Shown here in pieces: positions 62,440 to 64,000 of a stretch of DNA of 64,000 nucleotides. Made by a program: the position numbers and the translations under genes. The stretch comes from Limnoperna fortunei (Eukaryota; Mollusca; Bivalvia; Mytilida; Modiolidae), in contig OX104124.1 in NCBI GenBank assembly GCA_944474755.1, positions 27,254,452 through 27,318,451 of the forward strand, in the 5' to 3' direction. Every line of letters starts with the position of its first letter. Within the stretch, counting starts at the first letter, position 1. The notes under the pieces were generated by a model. The model did no database searches. It was not told the origin of the DNA and saw nothing but the letters and a program-made list of their open reading frames with translations.

Positions 62440-64000
62440 TTTACTGACTGTTTCTTTATTTAGTTTTGTACAGTTTATAGACTGTTTCTTTATTGAGTTT
62501 TGTACAGTTTATTGACTGTTTTTTTATTGAGTTTTGTACAGTTTATTGACTGGTTCTTTATTGAGTTTTGTACAGTTTATTCACTGTTTCTTTATTGAGT
62601 TTTGTACAGTTTTTTGACTGTTTCTTTATTTATTTTTGTACAGTTTATTGACTGGTTCTTTATTGAGTTTTGTACAGTTTATTGACTGGTTCTTTATTGA
62701 GTTTTGTACAGTTTATTGACTGTTTCTTTATTGAGTTTTGTACAGTTTATTTTCTGGTTCTTTATTGAGTTTTGTACAGTTTTTTTACTGTTTCTTTATT
62801 GAGTTTTGTACAGTTTTTTGACTGGTTCTTTATTGAGTTTTGTACAGTTTATTCACTGTTTCTTTATTGAGTTTTGTACAGTTTATTGACTGTTTCTTTA
62901 TTTATTTTTGTACAGTTTATTGAATGGTTCTTTATTTAGTTTTGTACAGTTTATTTACTGGTTCTTTATTGAGTTTTGTACAGTTTATTGACTGGTTCTT
63001 TATTGAGTTTTGTACAGTTTATTGACTGGTTCTTTATTGAGTTTTGTACAGTTTATTGACTGGTTCTTTAATCAGTTTTGTACAGTTTATTGACTAATTC
63101 TTTATTGAGTTTTGTACAGTTTATTGACTGTTTCTTTATTGAGTTTTGTACAGTTTATTGACTGTTTCTTTATTGAGTTTTGTACAGTTTATCGACTGGT
63201 TCTTTATTGAGTTTTGTACAGTTTATTGACTGGTTCTTATATTTAGTTTTGTACAGTTTATTGACTGTTTCTTTATTTAGTTTTGTACAGTTTATTGACT
63301 GTTTCTTTATTGAGTTTTGTACAGTTTATTGACTGGTTCTTTATTGAGTTTTGTACAGTTTATTGACTGTTTCTTTATTTAGTTTTGTACAGTTTATTGA
63401 CTGTTTCTTTTTTGAGTTTTGTACAGTTTATTGACTGGTTCTTTATTGAGTTTTGTACAGTTTATTGACTGTTTCTTTATTTAGTTTTGTACAGTTTATA
63501 GACTGTTTCTTTATTGAGTTTTGTACAGTTTATTGACTGTTTCTTTATTTAGTTTTGTACAGTTTATTGACTGGTTCTTTATTGAGTTTTGTACAGTTTT
63601 TTACTGTTTCTTTATTGAGTTTTGTACAGTTGTTTGACTGGTTCTTTATTGAGTTTTGTACAGTTTATTCACTGTTTCTTTACTGAGTTTTGTACAGTTT
63701 ATTGACTGTTTCTTTATTTATTTTTGTACAGTTTATTGACTGCTTCTTTATTTAGTTTTGTACAGTTTATTGACTGGTTCTTTATTGAGTTTTGTACAGT
63801 TTATTGACTGTTTCTTTATTGAGTTTTGTACAGTTTATTGACTGGTTCTTTGTTGAGTTTTGTACAGTTTTTTTACTGTTTCTTTATTGAGTTTTGTACA
63901 GTTTATTGACTGGTTCTTTATTGAGTTTTGTACAGTTTATTGACTGGTTCTTTATTGAGTTTTGTACAGTTTATTGACTGTTTCTTTATTTATTTTTGTA
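62440..64000 (+). repeat. 8,867-bp super-repeat, second copy cut by the window end
   Basis: This matches 53,573-55,133 (offset 8,867) and 2,704-4,264 (offset 59,736) through the last base. Compared with the complete copy it has TTCACTG where that has TTCCCTG (near 53,711), TGTACAG where that has TGTGCAG (near 54,010), and TTTATTTATTTTTG where that has TTTATTTAGTTTTG. In each case it agrees with domain L, so those changes are private to 53.6-54.1 kb. Confidence 0.85.

Larger units (their letters stand above)
1..64000 (+). repeat. 34-bp satellite array filling the whole window
   Basis: The window is a continuous head-to-tail array of a 34-bp monomer, about 1,880 copies, entering and leaving the window mid-array. 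The monomer has two parts, TTTATTGACTGGTTC (15 bp) and TTTATTGAGTTTTGTACAG (19 bp). Nearly all monomers are exactly 34 bp; rare ones are 32, 33, 35 or 37 bp. Orientation never inverts. On the + strand the consensus is 53% T and 9% C, so the strands differ sharply. ATG is absent from the consensus on both strands. The period is not a multiple of three, and in-frame TGA (from TTATTGACT) or TAG (from ATTTAG) recurs, so nothing is encoded. I saw no transposon, gene or unique sequence in any part. Long homogeneous satellite of this kind is known from eukaryotic heterochromatin; assigning it to a centromere, pericentromere or subtelomere is inference. Confidence 0.98.
52141..64000 (+). repeat. Domain R: second family-A domain
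   Basis: Family-A markers return abruptly. Up to about 52,130 the monomers are family-B-like; from 52,141 a TTGGCTGG monomer and its successors match the pattern seen at 14,600-14,850. GTTTTGTACGC markers lie at 52916, 55941, 59405 and 61410, and GTTCAG/GACTAG markers at 52479, 55504, 58968 and 60973. No CTTGCG, TTATTATTGAC or TTTGTAGAATTTA monomer is seen here. The domain is still repeat at the window end, so its true length is unknown. Confidence 0.8.

Noticed and set aside
1..64000. CRISPR array
   Set aside because: Direct repeats of 34 bp at first suggest one, but copies abut with no unique spacers, and no cas genes are present.
1..64000. Coding tandem-repeat protein (surface antigen, mucin or silk-like)
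   Set aside because: The 34-bp period shifts frame every copy, and stops recur in all frames on both strands.
1..64000. Telomeric repeat or CENP-B box
   Set aside because: No short G-rich telomere-type unit is present, and I saw no match to the CENP-B box pattern in any monomer variant.
1..64000. TTGACT as plant WRKY W-box or bacterial -35 element
   Set aside because: TTGACT occurs in most monomers, but it is a fixed part of the satellite with no gene nearby and no matching second element. Presence in a repeat is not evidence of regulation.
1..64000. Transposon, tRNA, rRNA or other unique insert within the array
   Set aside because: I read through the window and saw no interruption of the monomer pattern longer than a few bases.
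1..64000. Pure assembly artefact
   Set aside because: Misjoins are possible in such sequence, but copies differ by private substitutions and small indels, which argues against simple duplication of one contig. It cannot be excluded without reads.

Overview
The whole 64-kb window is one uninterrupted tandem array of a 34-bp satellite monomer, roughly 1,880 head-to-tail copies, all in one orientation. I found no protein-coding gene, RNA gene, transposon or unique-sequence island. The consensus monomer is about 29% G+C with strong strand asymmetry: 18 T, 7 G, 6 A and 3 C on the + strand. It reads as a first part TTTATTGACTGGTTC followed by a second part TTTATTGAGTTTTGTACAG; an exact copy lies at 188-221. 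Arrays of this length with nested higher-order repeats (HORs) are typical of eukaryotic heterochromatin (centromeric, pericentromeric, subtelomeric or B-chromosome satellite). The window is therefore most likely eukaryotic, from a long-read assembly. The sequence gives no basis for naming the species.

The array has an orderly internal architecture. Monomers differ from each other at a small set of positions, and the order of these variants forms recognisable long units. Three domains can be told apart. Domain L (about 1-23,400) carries family-A markers, chiefly a monomer with TGTACGC where the consensus has TGTACAG, and a TTGTTCAG/GACTAG monomer pair. Domain M (about 23,400-52,140) carries family-B markers: TGTACAC, TTTGTAGAATTTA, CTTGCG, and a 37-bp monomer with TTATTATTGAC. 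Domain R (about 52,141-64,000) returns to family A.

Domain R is a direct copy of the start of domain L. Positions 52,366-62,430 follow 1,701-13,603 marker for marker, with the offset stepping 50,665, 50,869, 48,830, 48,826, 48,827. The steps are explained by a 204-bp (6-monomer) duplication present only in R, one 2,039-bp HOR unit present twice in L and once in R, and small indels of -4 and +1. At about 62,430 R jumps back to an earlier point of the same pattern and repeats itself with an 8,867-bp period to the window end. Further nested duplications are visible at 1,870, 2,005, 272, 3,065 and 1,190 bp.

There are no genes to work together here. The interest lies in how the array has grown and been homogenised (duplications of 6 to about 260 monomers, nearly always whole numbers of monomers), and in what each monomer carries: an almost invariant TGTACA palindrome every 34 bp, an AATAAA on the minus strand in most monomers, and a partly duplicated internal structure. 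Short open frames of 61-72 codons exist, but they are by-products of the repeat.
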